NCBI GenBank assembly: GCA_963969395.1
Contig: OZ017795.1
Span: forward strand, 36,375,063 to 36,439,062
Length of the DNA: 64,000 nucleotides
Direction of reading: 5' to 3'
From: Pseudoscleropodium purum
Lineage: Eukaryota; Streptophyta; Bryopsida; Hypnales; Brachytheciaceae
The notes below the pieces were generated by a model. The model was not told where the DNA came from, ran no database searches, and was given only the letters and a program-made list of their open reading frames with translations. Within the stretch, counting starts at the first letter, position 1, and the number at the start of each line of letters is the position of its first letter. The position numbers and the translations under genes were made by a program. Shown here in pieces: positions 11,801-24,218 of the stretch.

Positions 11801-12571
11801 CATGATGGGCCGCCAAATATGTCCAAATCCTCATCCTCCAAGATTACAAATTCTTGTCACTTCCGTTAGCTTTGTTTCCTCGACTGGGACCTCATGTGCT
11901 GAGGGCTTTGCTGCCAAGCTTCCCAGATCTGAGCTTAGAACCACGGGCTTGGTACTTCTTACTTGGGAATCGATTAGTAACCCGTGTCGGTGCGTCCTCT
12001 TGCAATTGCTTCTGTTTTGTGAACTGCTGGCCATGGCAACATTCCTTCTCTCTTTAATGAACTGATCTCTCTTAGGTTGTGTGATCGCCAATGCTAGCTA
12101 TAGGGCCTGTGCGTATATTGGTTGATTGTGTATCTTTCCACTCCTTCACTAGCTGCTTGCAGATGCAACGACGTAAGGTCTCTTGCGGGGTTGCTCATGT
12201 ATATGTGGCTGCTGCTCAACTTAGCTCGCTACCCATTGTGTGCTGAAAAGCAGGTCATGCTTTACACAAGAGAAGGAAGATCGAAGAACGGTGTCAAGGT
12301 GGGATTTGAAGTTTTAGGTCGACAGCGGTTCCAGGTGATTTCGCATTTTCGTAATTAGCGATTCGTAGATGATGCATTGCTGTTTGATTCATTGTCTTTA
12401 AATTAATTAATGATCTGGCTTGCGTCGATCCTTAAACCCTAAACCCTGGGCGGGGTTCACCTTCTTTGTATCGACTAGCTGGGCAATGTCTCTTTAACGG
12501 AGAATTGATGCCAATTGCCGAGCGCAACTTTTTTCGTTTGTTCGAGATTGTTTAACGCGCTGATTATGCAC
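11801..12571. promoter_or_regulatory. Higher-GC leader region with twin telo-box
   Basis: This stretch is less AT-rich than its surroundings and precedes the second F-box paralogue. AAACCCTAAACCCT (12434-12447) is a double plant telo-box, a motif known from promoters and first introns of translation and cell-cycle genes. Short open frames (for example 11802-12065) show no recognisable domain. A promoter or 5' leader role is inference. Confidence 0.35.
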
Positions 12572-15265
12572 TTCGCTTTCAAAATTGTGCATTAGGTGTG
12601 AATTCTTATCCTGTGGATTTTGCACAAGATGATAATCAAAGATATTGGGTGACTGTCTACCCGGTGTATCGGACTTTATTTAACAGATTAGAAGCTCAAT
12701 CTCTGTACAGTCGAACCTCTTTACCTCGACTGAGGTTCTCTGAAATGGCATTCTGGAATATCCTGCGCACATTTTAATAGTATCATAAGCTTTAGGATTC
12801 TCGTCAAGCATTTAATTGATGTCAGAATTATTGTTTTGGTACCCCACGCTAGCACATTAAGCAGTGCCGGGTGTAATATTGAACGTTTACCGCGAGGGAT
12901 GGAATAGTAAGGTCGATGAAGTGCACATGGCTTCGTGCGATTTCAACATATTTGGTGTCTGGTCCAATTCTTCCTCAAAGCTTGCTTGCTTCTTTCAGGA
13001 TGTCTCGTAAAAGGTTGAAGAAGACGGCCTTGGCCTTGGAGGACTTGGAGCCTGGTCTATGGGGAACTCTCGCACCTCGCCTATTGAACCTCGTGTTCCT
13101 TCGTCTTCCTGTTGCTCAGATCAGTCAGCTTCGCCTTCTTTCCAAGCTCTGGAAGGCATCCATTGATTCGGTCGAATCTGATTTTAGCCTGTTGCTTGAG
13201 GACAAAGTTTACCCAAACCTGGTCGGTTTCATAGGCACGAAGAAGGTACCGTGGCTTAAGCCGTGTATATGGATGTTCCCTGACTATGGTGGTAATGAAC
13301 CCGTTGACAGGAAAGAAAGTTAAGCTCCCTCGTTTACTCTGCATATACGATATGCTGCCCACCATTTAGCCCTCGATGTTGCAGCTCAAGATGAACCGGA
13401 AAAACAATGAGTACAAGGTTTTTTTTTGTGGGCTACCTACAAAGTGATGGCCGGGGTCTCTTAGCTCAAGTGTATGACTCTCGGACCAAAGTGTGGAGCA
13501 TAGTGGGATCAAGAGAAAAGTCATGGGATTGCATTTCAGGGTATTCGTATACTTGGAAGAATCAATGTAATTGTTACAGTGGAAAACACGGGGGCCCATG
13601 TCTGCATGACTTTGCACATGGACAACTGCGCCATTACTTTGAACTCTACGAGCTTCTGCGAGGACGTTTGACAATCAGTTTTGCGATGTTAGGGGACCGA
13701 GTTTTTATTATGTACATGCACGAAGAGAAACCTGTAGGCCCTTCCAATTTGATTGCGAAGGTTGCTAAAATTAAGTACTTCATATCCGAGTATCATCTCC
13801 AGCGAAATGGCGCTGTTCGGGTGGAAGGGAGAACACACGGTTTCAAGCCTTTTGATGACTGGCCAGAGGAGAATCACAATCACTTTTTTATATTGCATGC
13901 ATTTAACGGGTATTTGATGGTCATGGCATATTGTTTTAAAAGTAATTCTGTTGGTCCCGATTGTAAATATCAGCATCTATCGATATGCAACTTGTCTACC
14001 TACAAGTGGCACGTCCTTCCGAACCTACCTGGACTTGACAATTGGTCTGCTGAGGAGAGCTTCATGTGTGAACTTCGGAGGAGTGCTATACCGTGAAGAG
14101 GAATTCCTGTTGGTGTGTGCTTGGCAGTGAAGCCAAGCGAGGCAGTGGAGCCATTTCAGGGATTTCATTCTCCAACGGCAACAGATTTTGGTGATGAGTC
14201 TTCATCAATTCCTTCGCTTGTTGATGAAGGAAGTAAACATGATTCTCTTGTTAGTGGATTTGGTAGAAGAGTCTAGTGACAGATGACAGCTAATTGGAAT
14301 TCGACGATGCTCATGTGTGCACTCATCATGGGTGGTGATCTACAGTCAATTGGTAGCATATGTACATCTACAGACTCGAGCATTAGCGCAATTTCAGAAA
14401 GTTATAATGCCTTCAGTTCCGTTATGTCGATACTTAATTTTCATCCATTCTTTTTCATCCTTTTTTCGGAGCATGTGGCGCCAATGTTTGATGCTGTAAA
14501 TTTTGCAATAGGGTAAGCGTATAATTGGCAGCAAACCAACAAATGGAAGGACAATGTTGATTTAGGAATAAGCAGTTGCAAATATGCAATTGACAAATTA
14601 TAATTAATATATTGCTTTTATTTTATAAATTAGAAAACTAACATGTTCATCAAAATATTGCATATTTATAATTCTCTGTTCTCAAAGTTGAAAATTGTAA
14701 AAGAGACAGATCTGAAGATTTGAAGATTTTATAATTTCAAACAATTGGGTGCCATTCAAAGGTCTAAAGAGCATTGAATCCTTAGTATTGAAATTACATC
14801 AACTCTTCTCCTCATACAAAACTTAGAAGACATTGATTGTTAGTTGCCTTTCAAATTAAGTATAACCTTTCATGCCCCTTTGAGCAACTCAACCGTAAGT
14901 AATATCTTTTATTTCTCTCTTGGTCGTTGACTTTTGTGGTGTGATGTAGAGGGGTCATTAAAACAAACCTTGATGCTATGGCTATGAAGTAGTTTTATTC
15001 AAAAAAATTCATATTCTTATATGCATGATACATACTTATCAAAAATTACTTCACTTCTATTCATGAAGTCGTAGTAGTTCAAGATTTTAATAAAAGAATT
15101 TAGAAATTTAGTATCATAAATGAAACAAGTGATTTTTATCTTTGAAAGAAAAAAAACGATCAAATGTCACTTAGACAAAGCAACCAAATGGAAGATACAA
15201 AGTAGAAGAATCAAAGTGGGGAATTTTCCTATGGTAAATGATCCTAATTGTAACCCTTTTCTAAG
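12572..15265. repeat. Segmental duplication, F-box copy 2
   Basis: Partner of 6258-10275. It lacks the CACTA-type insertion and the snap-back arm, so it supplies the empty-site reference for both. It ends where the first 3-kb tandem unit begins. Confidence 0.75.
13000..14096 (+). pseudogene. F-box protein paralogue 2, disrupted
   Basis: Starts at ATG 13000 after a TTCTTTCAG acceptor-like site with MSRKRLKKTALALEDLEPGL, then an intact F-box motif (LAPRLLNLVFLRLPVAQISQ then LRLLSKLWKAS, about residues 24-56). Relative to paralogue 1 about 118 bp is deleted after WMF (near 13278), which shifts the frame into a stop at 13321-13323. Further on, a run of nine T (paralogue 1 has eight) marks another frame change near 13420. 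The remaining 3' part stays open to 14096 (VYDSRTKVWSIVGSREKSWD onward, ending ELRRSAIP). A truncated F-box polypeptide could still be made from 13000, but the parent protein is broken. An unrecognised intron at the deletion is a weaker alternative. Confidence 0.75.
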
Positions 15266-15912
15266 CATATAGAGTATTTACAATCTGAGTTTTTTGTAAT
15301 AGATGCCATAACGTTCAATGATAACCAAATAAAAATTTGCTATACACTTGTTAGAATCCATCAACAATTTCACTAAAAGAAAACCATGACAAAATTGATA
15401 CCAAATCAACTCAAGATTGATCATTTTCACTCATTTTTTAAGCTTTCTGAAAATCATTTTCACTTATTTTCACTCACTGAAAATCAACGTGATGGTGTCT
15501 ATTTTCTATTCATTTGAATAGTATAATGACAAAAAGAGTGAATTTTAGGAAATGTAGAATCTTTGTTGAATCTTTGTAAAATCTTTTGGAATCCTTTGGA
15601 AATTGGAATATGTCGAAAACACTACCAAGTCATGGGCAATATTTTTATTTATGTTCTAGCTCATAAGCACATTATTTAGAGATACAAATATTTTCAAAAT
15701 CTTCATATATTTGGTGATAAATGCAACATTTCTCAATAGTAATTGAATAAAAATTGGCAATACACTTATTAGAATCCGTCAACATTCAATATAAAATATC
15801 TTTCTTGAGTGTATTCAACAAAGTTCATCACTAGTTTCCTGAGAACTACTAACTTTGAAAAACAACTTAGAAGAGAATGAATGTTACTTAGATGTATAGT
15901 ACATAGAGTGAT

Positions 15913-16442
15913 GTTGAACCCCTAAAAGCCCGAGGGATTTGGCCAAAACACGAATGTGTTATAAAATATAAGTTCTATAACTTTTTTGAAGTTTACATCA
16001 ATAAAGATAATGTGAAGTAGAAAAAGTAGAAAGTATCCATATGGTTGAAATTATAAAAACACTTTTTGATTCTCTTCAAATGAATTTTGAAGATATAATT
16101 TCAAAACTGCTCCAAAAGTACAATTTCTCTCTTTAGCATTTGAATTTTTTTTGTGGTTGGTCAAAATTGTGGTTTCTATTGATTTGTGAAAAAATGCGTA
16201 AGATCTTGTAATGTGAACACCAGTACTTTTTTGAAATAGTAAGTTTTCCAACACTAGGCAAATCTAAATTTTTTGTGCTATTTCACTTATAATTTTTGAT
16301 TGACAATAGCTATTTTAGTTTTGAATATAAATATTGAAAGACAACCCATTCTTTTATCCGAAAAAATAAATTTGAAAAAGTTTTTTTTGTCCGAAGTCGG
16401 GTAGCGACTAAAAAATGGTCATTTGAGCGCTTAGAGGTTAAC
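15913..16442. mobile_element. 530-bp element with GTTRAACCCCTAA ends, copy 1
   Basis: Left end GTTGAACCCCTAAAAGC; right end GCGCTTAGAGGTTAAC, an imperfect inverted repeat. Equally long copies sit at 18828-19357 and 23689-24218, one in each tandem unit, so insertion preceded unit duplication. Non-coding. The superfamily is not identified; a target duplication is not evident. Confidence 0.55.
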
Positions 16443-18059
16443 AATTAAGGTACATAAAATGTATAGAGAACACTCATTTCAAATGGTAATTTTTTATGCC
16501 TATGTGTACATTAGAGATGGGATCATGCAAGGTCTGGAATCTTGATAATTATAATATCCTCGATGATATATATACTCTTAATGCAAATGATTGCATGTTT
16601 GTGATGATGTCAAGATCTTGGTGACTAAAAGGCCAATGGAGGTACTTGATACCTTTAGAAAGTCCTCGGTGAGAGTATGCACAATAGTTTTTTTTATAAC
16701 ATTTAGAGTGATAATGTGAAAGACATTGGATTTTCAGATTTTAATCTAATGAAAAAAATAGAAAATTGGATGGGAATTTGAAAATTGGTTGCAAAAAACC
16801 ATCAAGCCATCAAACAATAGTTGTCGCGCTACAACATTGAGTCAATACTTTATTTTTATTTTTATTTTAAGAAAATGTTTTCCAATACTTTTCTTTTACC
16901 AAATTTTTCTTCTTTTCTAAAATTTAGAAATCTATTTGCCAATATTTTTTCTATTTTTAATTTCCAATACTTGTTAAAAAAATGTAATTGCAAAATTGAT
17001 GGAATATATATATTAAATGTGAGTGCTACAAATAATTTGCCATATTTAACCCCTAAAAGTTCCTTGATTGTATTTTCACAAAAAAAGCCCTCCAAAACTT
17101 GTGAAATCTAGAAAGGAAGGGTATGTTATTTCTTGTGACACATTTGTACCCGCGGAGAAAATTCTTTGCTCGCCTCCTTTGAGATTTGTTAGTAAGGGTA
17201 GTGACACCTTTTTCAAGAAGGAAAATTTTCTTCAACAATGAGAAGTTGGTGAAACAAGAAAGGAGTCCATGGAGAGCCAATGTGTATGAAGAAGGTGTGA
17301 CACCCCTTTTTGATGTGTCAAGTATGGAACATGAAAACTAGAGAATGGGTTTTACATGCTTGTATTGGATGGGTAGGTTTGCATGATTTGAGGATCCAAT
17401 TACAAAGGTTGGAGTCCCAGGGTTGAATTGTTATAGGCCAAGTTGATATGCACATCTGTCAATAGAGCAAACTATCGGCAACACAAGGGTAAAAAATTCT
17501 TCGTGAAATCTTCCGGACACCCATTTCTTCAGCTCCCGAGGTGAAGAATGGTTTGGTTCAATTAACAGGAAATGAGTGCTTTGCAATCCAAGTACAACCA
17601 ACATGAAAGCAGCACGGCTCAATTCTCCATTAATTGACCCCTTGGTGGAGAAGGGTGTGACTACTCTTATTGTTTGCCCTTCCATTCTTTGAGATTGCGT
17701 TGAGCTTTGATGTTTTGTATCCATGCTCTGGTGAAATTCTTTGCTACCCTGTATTTCCAAGAAGAAGATGGAAATACTCTATTCTATTGTACGGGAACTG
17801 GCATGAAATGTGCAGATTTGAAATGTGAAATGTGAAGTAAAGTATAATTGTGACATGAAGTATCTCTTCACCTTAGTTGAAAGTGCAAATATTCTTTCAT
17901 CATCAAGAAAATTGTTAAGAGTGACTAGTTGTTTGGTTCATCATACAATGTGTCACATAATTTAATTGCACTACAAGACTATTAGTGAGTTTCTTACATA
18001 ACGGTGATTGACTGTTGAAATACTCTAGAATTCTAACACACATCAAGGCCTGTGGAGGG

Positions 18060-18130
18060 TGGCATCTTGGTTGAAAATAAATGATCTCTTCTTAGAGACG
18101 TGGGTTCAATCTCCTACGGGTGCCATTGTA
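18060..18130 (+). repeat. tRNA-like (SINE-head-like) segment, copy 1
   Basis: TGGCATC at the 5' side can pair with GGTGCCA at the 3' side (7 bp with one wobble). TGGCATCTTGGTTGA resembles a Pol III A box, and GGTTCAATCTC about 40 bases on resembles a B box. The anticodon arm is not canonical, so it is not called as a tRNA gene. Copies in the other units lie near 22820 and 25846. Confidence 0.3.
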
Positions 18131-18827
18131 CCTCGACTTATGTTGAGGTGGATTCAAGTGTATTCAATCCTGTTGGTAGATTGCATATACTCAAATCAAC
18201 CTCCACATAAGTTGAGTACTTTACGAAGTTATGGGCCATATTTTTAATTATGTTGTAGCTCACTAGTATATCATTTAAGCATATAGAATATTTACAATCT
18301 GAGTTTTTTGTAATAGATGCCGATCAACACCAAATCAACTCAAGATTGACCATTTTCACTCATTTTTTAAGATTTCTGAAAATCATTTTCATTCACCAAA
18401 AATGAACAAGATGGTACCTATTTTCTATTAATTTGAGTAATGCAATGACAAAAATAAAGAGAATTTTAGAAAATGTAGAATCTTTGTGGAATCTCTATAA
18501 AAAAAAATTGGAATCTTTTGGAATATGTCAGAAACACTACCAAGACATGGGCAATATTTTGAATTATGTTGTAGTTCATAAGCACATTATTTAGAGATAC
18601 AAATATTTTCAAAATCTTCATATTTTTTTGTGATAAATGAACAATTTTCAATAATAATTGAATAAAAATTGGCAATACACTTATGAGAATCCATCAACAT
18701 TTAATATAAAATATCTTTCTTGAGTGTATTCAACAAAGTTCATCACTAGCTTCCTGAGAACTACTAACTTTGAAAAACAACTTAGAAGAGAATGAATGGT
18801 ACCTAGATGTATAGTACGTAGAGTGAT

Positions 18828-19357
18828 GTTGAATCCCTAATAGCCCGAGGGATTTGGCTAGAACACGAATGTGTTATAAAATATAAGTTCTATAACTTTT
18901 TTGAAGTTTGCTTTAATAAAGATAATGTGAAGTAGAAAAAGTAGAAAGTATCCATATGGTTGAAATTATAAAAATACTTTTAGATTCCCTTCAAATGAAT
19001 TTTGAAGATATAATTTCAAAAATTCTCCAAAAGTACAATTTCTCTCTTTAGCATTTGAATTTTTTTGTGATTGGTGAAAATTGTGGTTTCTATTGATTTG
19101 TAAAAAAATGCGTAAGATCTTGTAATGTGAACACCAATACTTTTTCGAAATAGTAAGTTTTCCAACACTAGGCAAATCTAAATTCTTTGTGCTATTTCTC
19201 TTATGATTTTTGACTAACTATAGTGATTTTAGTTTTGAATATAAATATTGAAAGACAACCCAATCTTATACCAAAAGAAAAAAATTTGAAAAAGTGTTTT
19301 TTTGTTCGAAGTTGGGGGGTGACCAAAAAATGGTCACTTGAGCTATTAGGGATTAAC
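18828..19357. mobile_element. 530-bp element with GTTRAACCCCTAA ends, copy 2
   Basis: Left end GTTGAATCCCTAATAGC, right end TATTAGGGATTAAC. It has the same length and order as copy 1, with point differences in the termini. Confidence 0.55.
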
Positions 19358-20289
19358 GATTAAGGTTCCAAAAAATGTATAGAGAACACTCATTTCAAAT
19401 GGTAATTTTTGGTGCCTATGTGTACATTAGAGATGGGATCATGCAAGGTCCTAAATCTTGATAATTATAATATCCTCATTGGTATCTATACTATCGAGGC
19501 AAATGATTGGATGCTTGTGATGATGTCAAGATCTTGGTGACTAAAAGGCCAATGGGGGTACTTGGTACTTTTAGAAAGCCCATGGTGAAGGTGTGTGCAA
19601 AAAAGAAAATTTATGACATTTAGAGTGATAAGGTGAAAGATATTGAATTTTTAGATTTTAATCTCATTAAAAATTAGAAAATTAGATGGGAATTTGAAAA
19701 TTGGTTGCAAAGAACCATCAAGCCATCAAACAATAGTCGTCTTGCAGTAGAGCTCTTCATCAATTGCAACGTTGAGTCAATACTTAATTTTTATTCTCCT
19801 TATTTTAAAAATGTTTGTCAATACTTTACTTTTACCTTATTTTGCTTCTTCTTTTAAATTAAAAAAATTTGTTTGCCAATATATTTTATATTTTTTAATG
19901 CCAATATTTTTTTTTTTTAAAATGTAATACAAAAATTGATAAAGAAAACAAAAAACCATATATGAAATGTCAATGCTACAAATAGTTTGCCGTATTTAAC
20001 CCCTAGAAGTTCCTTGAATGTATTTTCACAGGAAAAACACTCCAAAACTAGGGAAATTTGGAAAGGAAGGGTGTGTTATGTTCTCCGGAGAAATTTCTAT
20101 GTTTTCTTCCATTGAGATGTGTTAGTGTTCGCCCTTCCATTCTTTGAAATTGCATGGAGCTTGGATTTTTGCATGCCTGCCTGCACACACTGGTGAAATT
20201 CTTCGCTCACCCGAAATCCCTGCGGATAAGGCTCCTTGCGGTGGATATGGCAAATAAATAAGGTGGGTACACCCAAATGTGCCACTGAC

Positions 20290-21350
20290 CTTAAACCGCC
20301 ATCTACACTATGTGTACACCTCCAAAGTCAGTTCTGTACTTATGTGGAAGAAACGCTTTTAGAATCAAACTTTGTTCCTTAATAACTTTTGCATACAGAA
20401 TTCAAATGCCCCGTTCTCTGGTGTGTTGGAACCTCCTTTCACTTGCCAACAAGAACATATGAAAATCTAACCAGTTTAAGAATAGCAAATAGGGTCAGTA
20501 GCAAAAAGTGGCGGTCTTGGGAGTACCACCGTGTGATTTCATCGCTTCCGGAACGTCCATGGTTGCTCGTGTAAACGTGCACTCCCATTGTGTGCTCGTG
20601 TATCGGTGCTTAATCTGTCAATAGAAAGGGGTTATATCATTCATCTCTGCCGACATACTTGTGCCGCCGCAGGAAGATCTGTGTTTTCAATGCTCCATAT
20701 CTGCTCTAGTTTTCCAAGAGCAAGATGGAAATACTCTGATGGAAATACTCTGTTCTACTGTCCGGGAGACCGGCATGAAATGTGCTGATGTCGCTACTTT
20801 CCCAAACAGAATGAAGAAGAGGATGTACACTTTTTGGCATATGGGTTTTTCTGGTAGCAATAGTCAACTGAATTTTGCCAATCGAGATGCCGTTATGTAC
20901 TTGTGTGAATCTGTGAAGGAGTCTGTCTGTACCTGACGAAACTGTTTCAAAACCCTTCTGCTGAAGTTACGGGATAGCAAAATCAGGAACGTACTTACAA
21001 TCCTTTGGTATCGAAACATTGCTCGAACGATGCGCGAACATGGAAAGCGACCTCGTCCAGAAATCGACTTCTTTCGAAGTCTTTGATTCAACTCCTGGAG
21101 TTGCCACCACCATGGTTACCAACCATTTTGGATTTTCTTCTTCCTGTTCAAGTTCCATTCAAAAGTGGGGATCATTACTTCGTCGGGATGATTCATGGTC
21201 TGGAGATCTTAGTTCAATCTCAATCAATCCTTGTTGCCGCAAATTACAAATCTTACATGTATTGCGCCTGTTGCATTGAGCACCTCAAGAGTCTGTCTCT
21301 TGTGACATCTCCATTTCTTGCGCATTGGTTGCATCACCGGATGTGAGGAG
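20290..21350 (+). other. Gene-like remnant, function unknown
   Basis: A stretch of nearly balanced base composition inside AT-rich repeats. Open frames at 20661-20936 (ending NRDAVMYLCESVKESVCT) and 21019-21279 (MLERCANMESDLVQKSTSFE) could be pieces of one broken or spliced gene. Upstream of the second, the same frame reads QSFGIET. I do not recognise a family. A short part (GATGGAAATACTCT and following, near 20735) also exists in units 1 and 3 at about 17769 and 25541, so the tandem units may descend from a segment that once held this gene. Confidence 0.35.
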
Positions 21351-22610
21351 TGTGATGTTTGGGAGATGCTTAGAGTTGTGAAGGTGCTAAGGTGGCGAGG
21401 GTATGTTTTGATTTTGTTTTTTTACTATGCGTGAATGGCTTTTATAATTTCCAAGTACATGAGAGGTTGTGTAAGTAAAAGTGGAAACCTCATATTGCAC
21501 TCAAAAGTCATTCACCATATTGTTTCCAATCACGGTGTTTAGATAATTTCAGCTGAAATGCAACACTTTGAGTGGATTTTGTGCATATATCACTTCAATT
21601 TGGTAAATTTTTTTGTGGTGGATATGTGCTTGACTCATTGTGGAGAGAGGACAAACTTGTTTTTTTTAGCTCCCTACCATCATAATATTCTTACTCTTGA
21701 TGTGAATAAGCAACAATGTGAAAGAGGGGTGTGAAGTGGATATAAGGATAGATCTCTTGGCTGTGCTTCATGAGTGTACCCAAGACCTTAAAATATCTTT
21801 AATTTTTTCGCAAGCGGTAATTTTACATTGAAGACACATCGTTGTTGCATGATTGGAGTTGTTCAATTCTTATGTTAATTGCTATATAGTCAAATCATGT
21901 GGCTATGAATAGATGAGTCATTAAGCCTTAATGCATCAAGGCCTTTGACCAAATCTCAACATTCTATAACATATGACTTTAGCATCATTTTCAAAGTTTC
22001 ATTAAAGTATGCTTTAAAATGGTTTAGGTTTTGAGTGACTAGTATTGGCCATCTACTCAAAAGCCATCTCTACACGTCAAAATTATCCTAACTTTGGTTT
22101 TGTTCTAGCTTTTAGAAATGAAAGTAAAACAAATTGAAGAATCTATTGGTACAAAAAGCTTTCCAAATTGTGGTTTCATACAAGCAATGCAAAATTCGAT
22201 CACATCATTCTAGTGCAAATAGTCTTGTGGTGAAGAATATTCAATCTACTAACATGATCAAGGTATCTTTCACCTCAATCATTTTTACACATTATGTTCC
22301 AAAATAATATTTGACGACACCATTCTTTTGTTTTAATTTGCCTATTTGTGAAAATACAAACATAAATAAACTTTCTTGACTAACAATCAAAATTGGTAGA
22401 AAAATTGGCTCATATTTAGGTCAAAACCTTATCAACGTGAGCTTTGCAATTGTATGGTATGTAGTCATTCACGATGATGAACCCTAATTTTAAAGTCCTC
22501 TTTTGAAAGTTAATGTAGAGGAAAATACTTGCAAGATTTTCACTATTATATAGGAATCAATTTCCATTTCATGATAGAATTGCAAAGAGATTTAGTAAGC
22601 CGTAAAGTAG
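21351..22610. other. AT-rich part of unit 2 without gene
   Basis: No coding frame of note. It has no counterpart in tandem units 1 and 3. Confidence 0.4.
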
Positions 22611-22819
22611 CTCTTCACCTTAGTTGAAAGTGTAGATATTCTTTCATCATCACGAAAATTATTACGAGTGGCTAGTTGTTTGGTTCAAAATACAATGTGA
22701 CTTAAGTTTGTCACATAATTTAATTGCACTACAAGACTATTAGTGAGTTTCTTACATATTGGTGATTGACTGTTGAAATACTCTAGAATTCTAACAATCA
22801 CATCAAGGCCTTTGGAAGA

Positions 22820-22890
22820 TGGCATCTTGGTTGAAACTAAATGATCTCTTCTTAGAGACGCGGGTTCAATCTCCTACGGGTACCATTGTA
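22820..22890 (+). repeat. tRNA-like segment, copy 2
   Basis: Same as the segment at 18060 but with several changes: GGTACCA replaces GGTGCCA, and GCGGG replaces GTGGG in the T-arm-like stem. These weaken the pairing, so it is probably not functional. Confidence 0.3.
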
Positions 22891-23688
22891 CCTCAACTTA
22901 TGTTGAGGTGGATTCAAGTGTATTCAATCCTGTTGGTGGATTACATATACTCAAATCAACCTCCACGTAAGTTGAGTACTTTACCAAGTCATGGGCCATA
23001 TTTTTAATTATGTTATAGCTCACTAGTATATCATTTAAGCATATAGAATATTTACAATTTGAGTTTTTTGTAATAGATGCGATAATGTTCAATGATAACT
23101 AAATAAAAACTTGCTATACACTCGTTAGAATCCATCAACATTTTCACTAAAAGAAAACCACGACTAAATCAATACCAAATCAACTCAAGATTGATCATTT
23201 TCATTCATTTTTTAAGCTTTCTGAAAATCATTTTTACTCATTTTCACTCACCGAAAATCAATAGGATGGTGTCTATTTTCTATTCATTTGAATAGTGTAA
23301 TGACAAAAATAAAGTGAATTTTAGGGAATGTAGAATCTTTGTGGAATCTTTGTAAAATCTTTTGGAATCTTTTGGAAATTGGAATATGTCGAAAACACTA
23401 CCAAGTCATGGGCAATATTTTTATTTATGTTCTAGCTCATAAGCACATTATTTAGAGATACAAATATTTTCAAAATCTTCATTTTTTTGGTGATAAATGC
23501 AACAATTCTCAATAATAATTGAATAAAAATTGGCCATACACTTATTAGAATCCATCAACATTTAATATAAAATATCTTTCTTGAGTGTATTCAACAAAGT
23601 TCATCACTAGCTTCCTGAGAACTACTAACTTTGAAAAACAACTTAGAAGAGAATGAATGTTACTAAGATGTATAGTACGTAGAGTGAT

Positions 23689-24218
23689 GTTGAATCCCTA
23701 AAAGCTCAAGGGACTTGGCCAAAGCACGAATGCGTTATAAAATATAAGTTCTATAACTTTTTTGAAGTTTACATCAATAAAGATAATGTGAAGTAGAAAA
23801 AATAGAAAGTATCCATATGGTTGAAATTATAAAAATACTTTTAGATTCCCTTCAAATGAATTTTGAAGATATAATTTCAAAAATGCTCCAAAAATACAAT
23901 TTCTCTCTTTAGCATTTGAATTCTTTTGTGATTGGTGAAAACTGTGGTTTCTATTGATTTGTGAAAAAATGCGTAAGATCTTGTAATGTGAGTACCAACA
24001 CTTTCCCAAAATAATAAGTTTTCCAACACTAGACAAATCTAAATTCTTTGTGCTATTTCTCTTATAATTTTTGACTGACTATAGTGATTTTAGTTTTGAA
24101 TATAAATACTGAAAGACAACCCATTCTTTTATCCAAAAAAATAAATTTGAAAAAGTGTTTTTTTGTCTGAATTTGGATAGCGACCAAAAAATGGTCGTTT
24201 GAGCGCTTAGAGGTTAAC
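23689..24218. mobile_element. 530-bp element with GTTRAACCCCTAA ends, copy 3
   Basis: Left end GTTGAATCCCTAAAAGC, right end GCGCTTAGAGGTTAAC. Its length is identical to the other two copies. Confidence 0.55.

Larger units (their letters stand above)
15263..18276. repeat. Tandem unit 1 (about 3.0 kb)
   Basis: Starts at the anchor AAGCATATAGARTATTTAC, which recurs at 18277, 23037 and 26063. Order inside the unit: AT-rich start, 530-bp element (15913-16442), a TTAACCCCTAAAAG end-like site at about 17046, an open minus-strand frame (17760-17431), and a tRNA-like segment near 18060. Unit 1 matches unit 3 more closely than unit 2. For example, the 62-codon frame at 18059 translates identically to that at 25845. 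No gag, pol or transposase is visible. Confidence 0.8.
18277..23036. repeat. Tandem unit 2 (about 4.8 kb, divergent middle)
   Basis: Homologous to units 1 and 3 up to about 20070 and again from about 22610. Between these it lacks part of the other units and carries about 20200-22600 of its own sequence, including the less AT-rich gene-like stretch at 20290-21350. Confidence 0.75.

Noticed and set aside
12916..12999. Upstream ATG of F-box copy 2 at 12916
   Set aside because: The sequence before 13000 contains a TTCTTTCAG acceptor-like site and no F-box-family-like residues; the Met at 13000 matches the start in copy 1.
17431..17760. 109-codon minus-strand frame shared with 25206-25499
   Set aside because: It persists only because the tandem units are near-identical; unit 2 does not keep it and no domain is recognisable.
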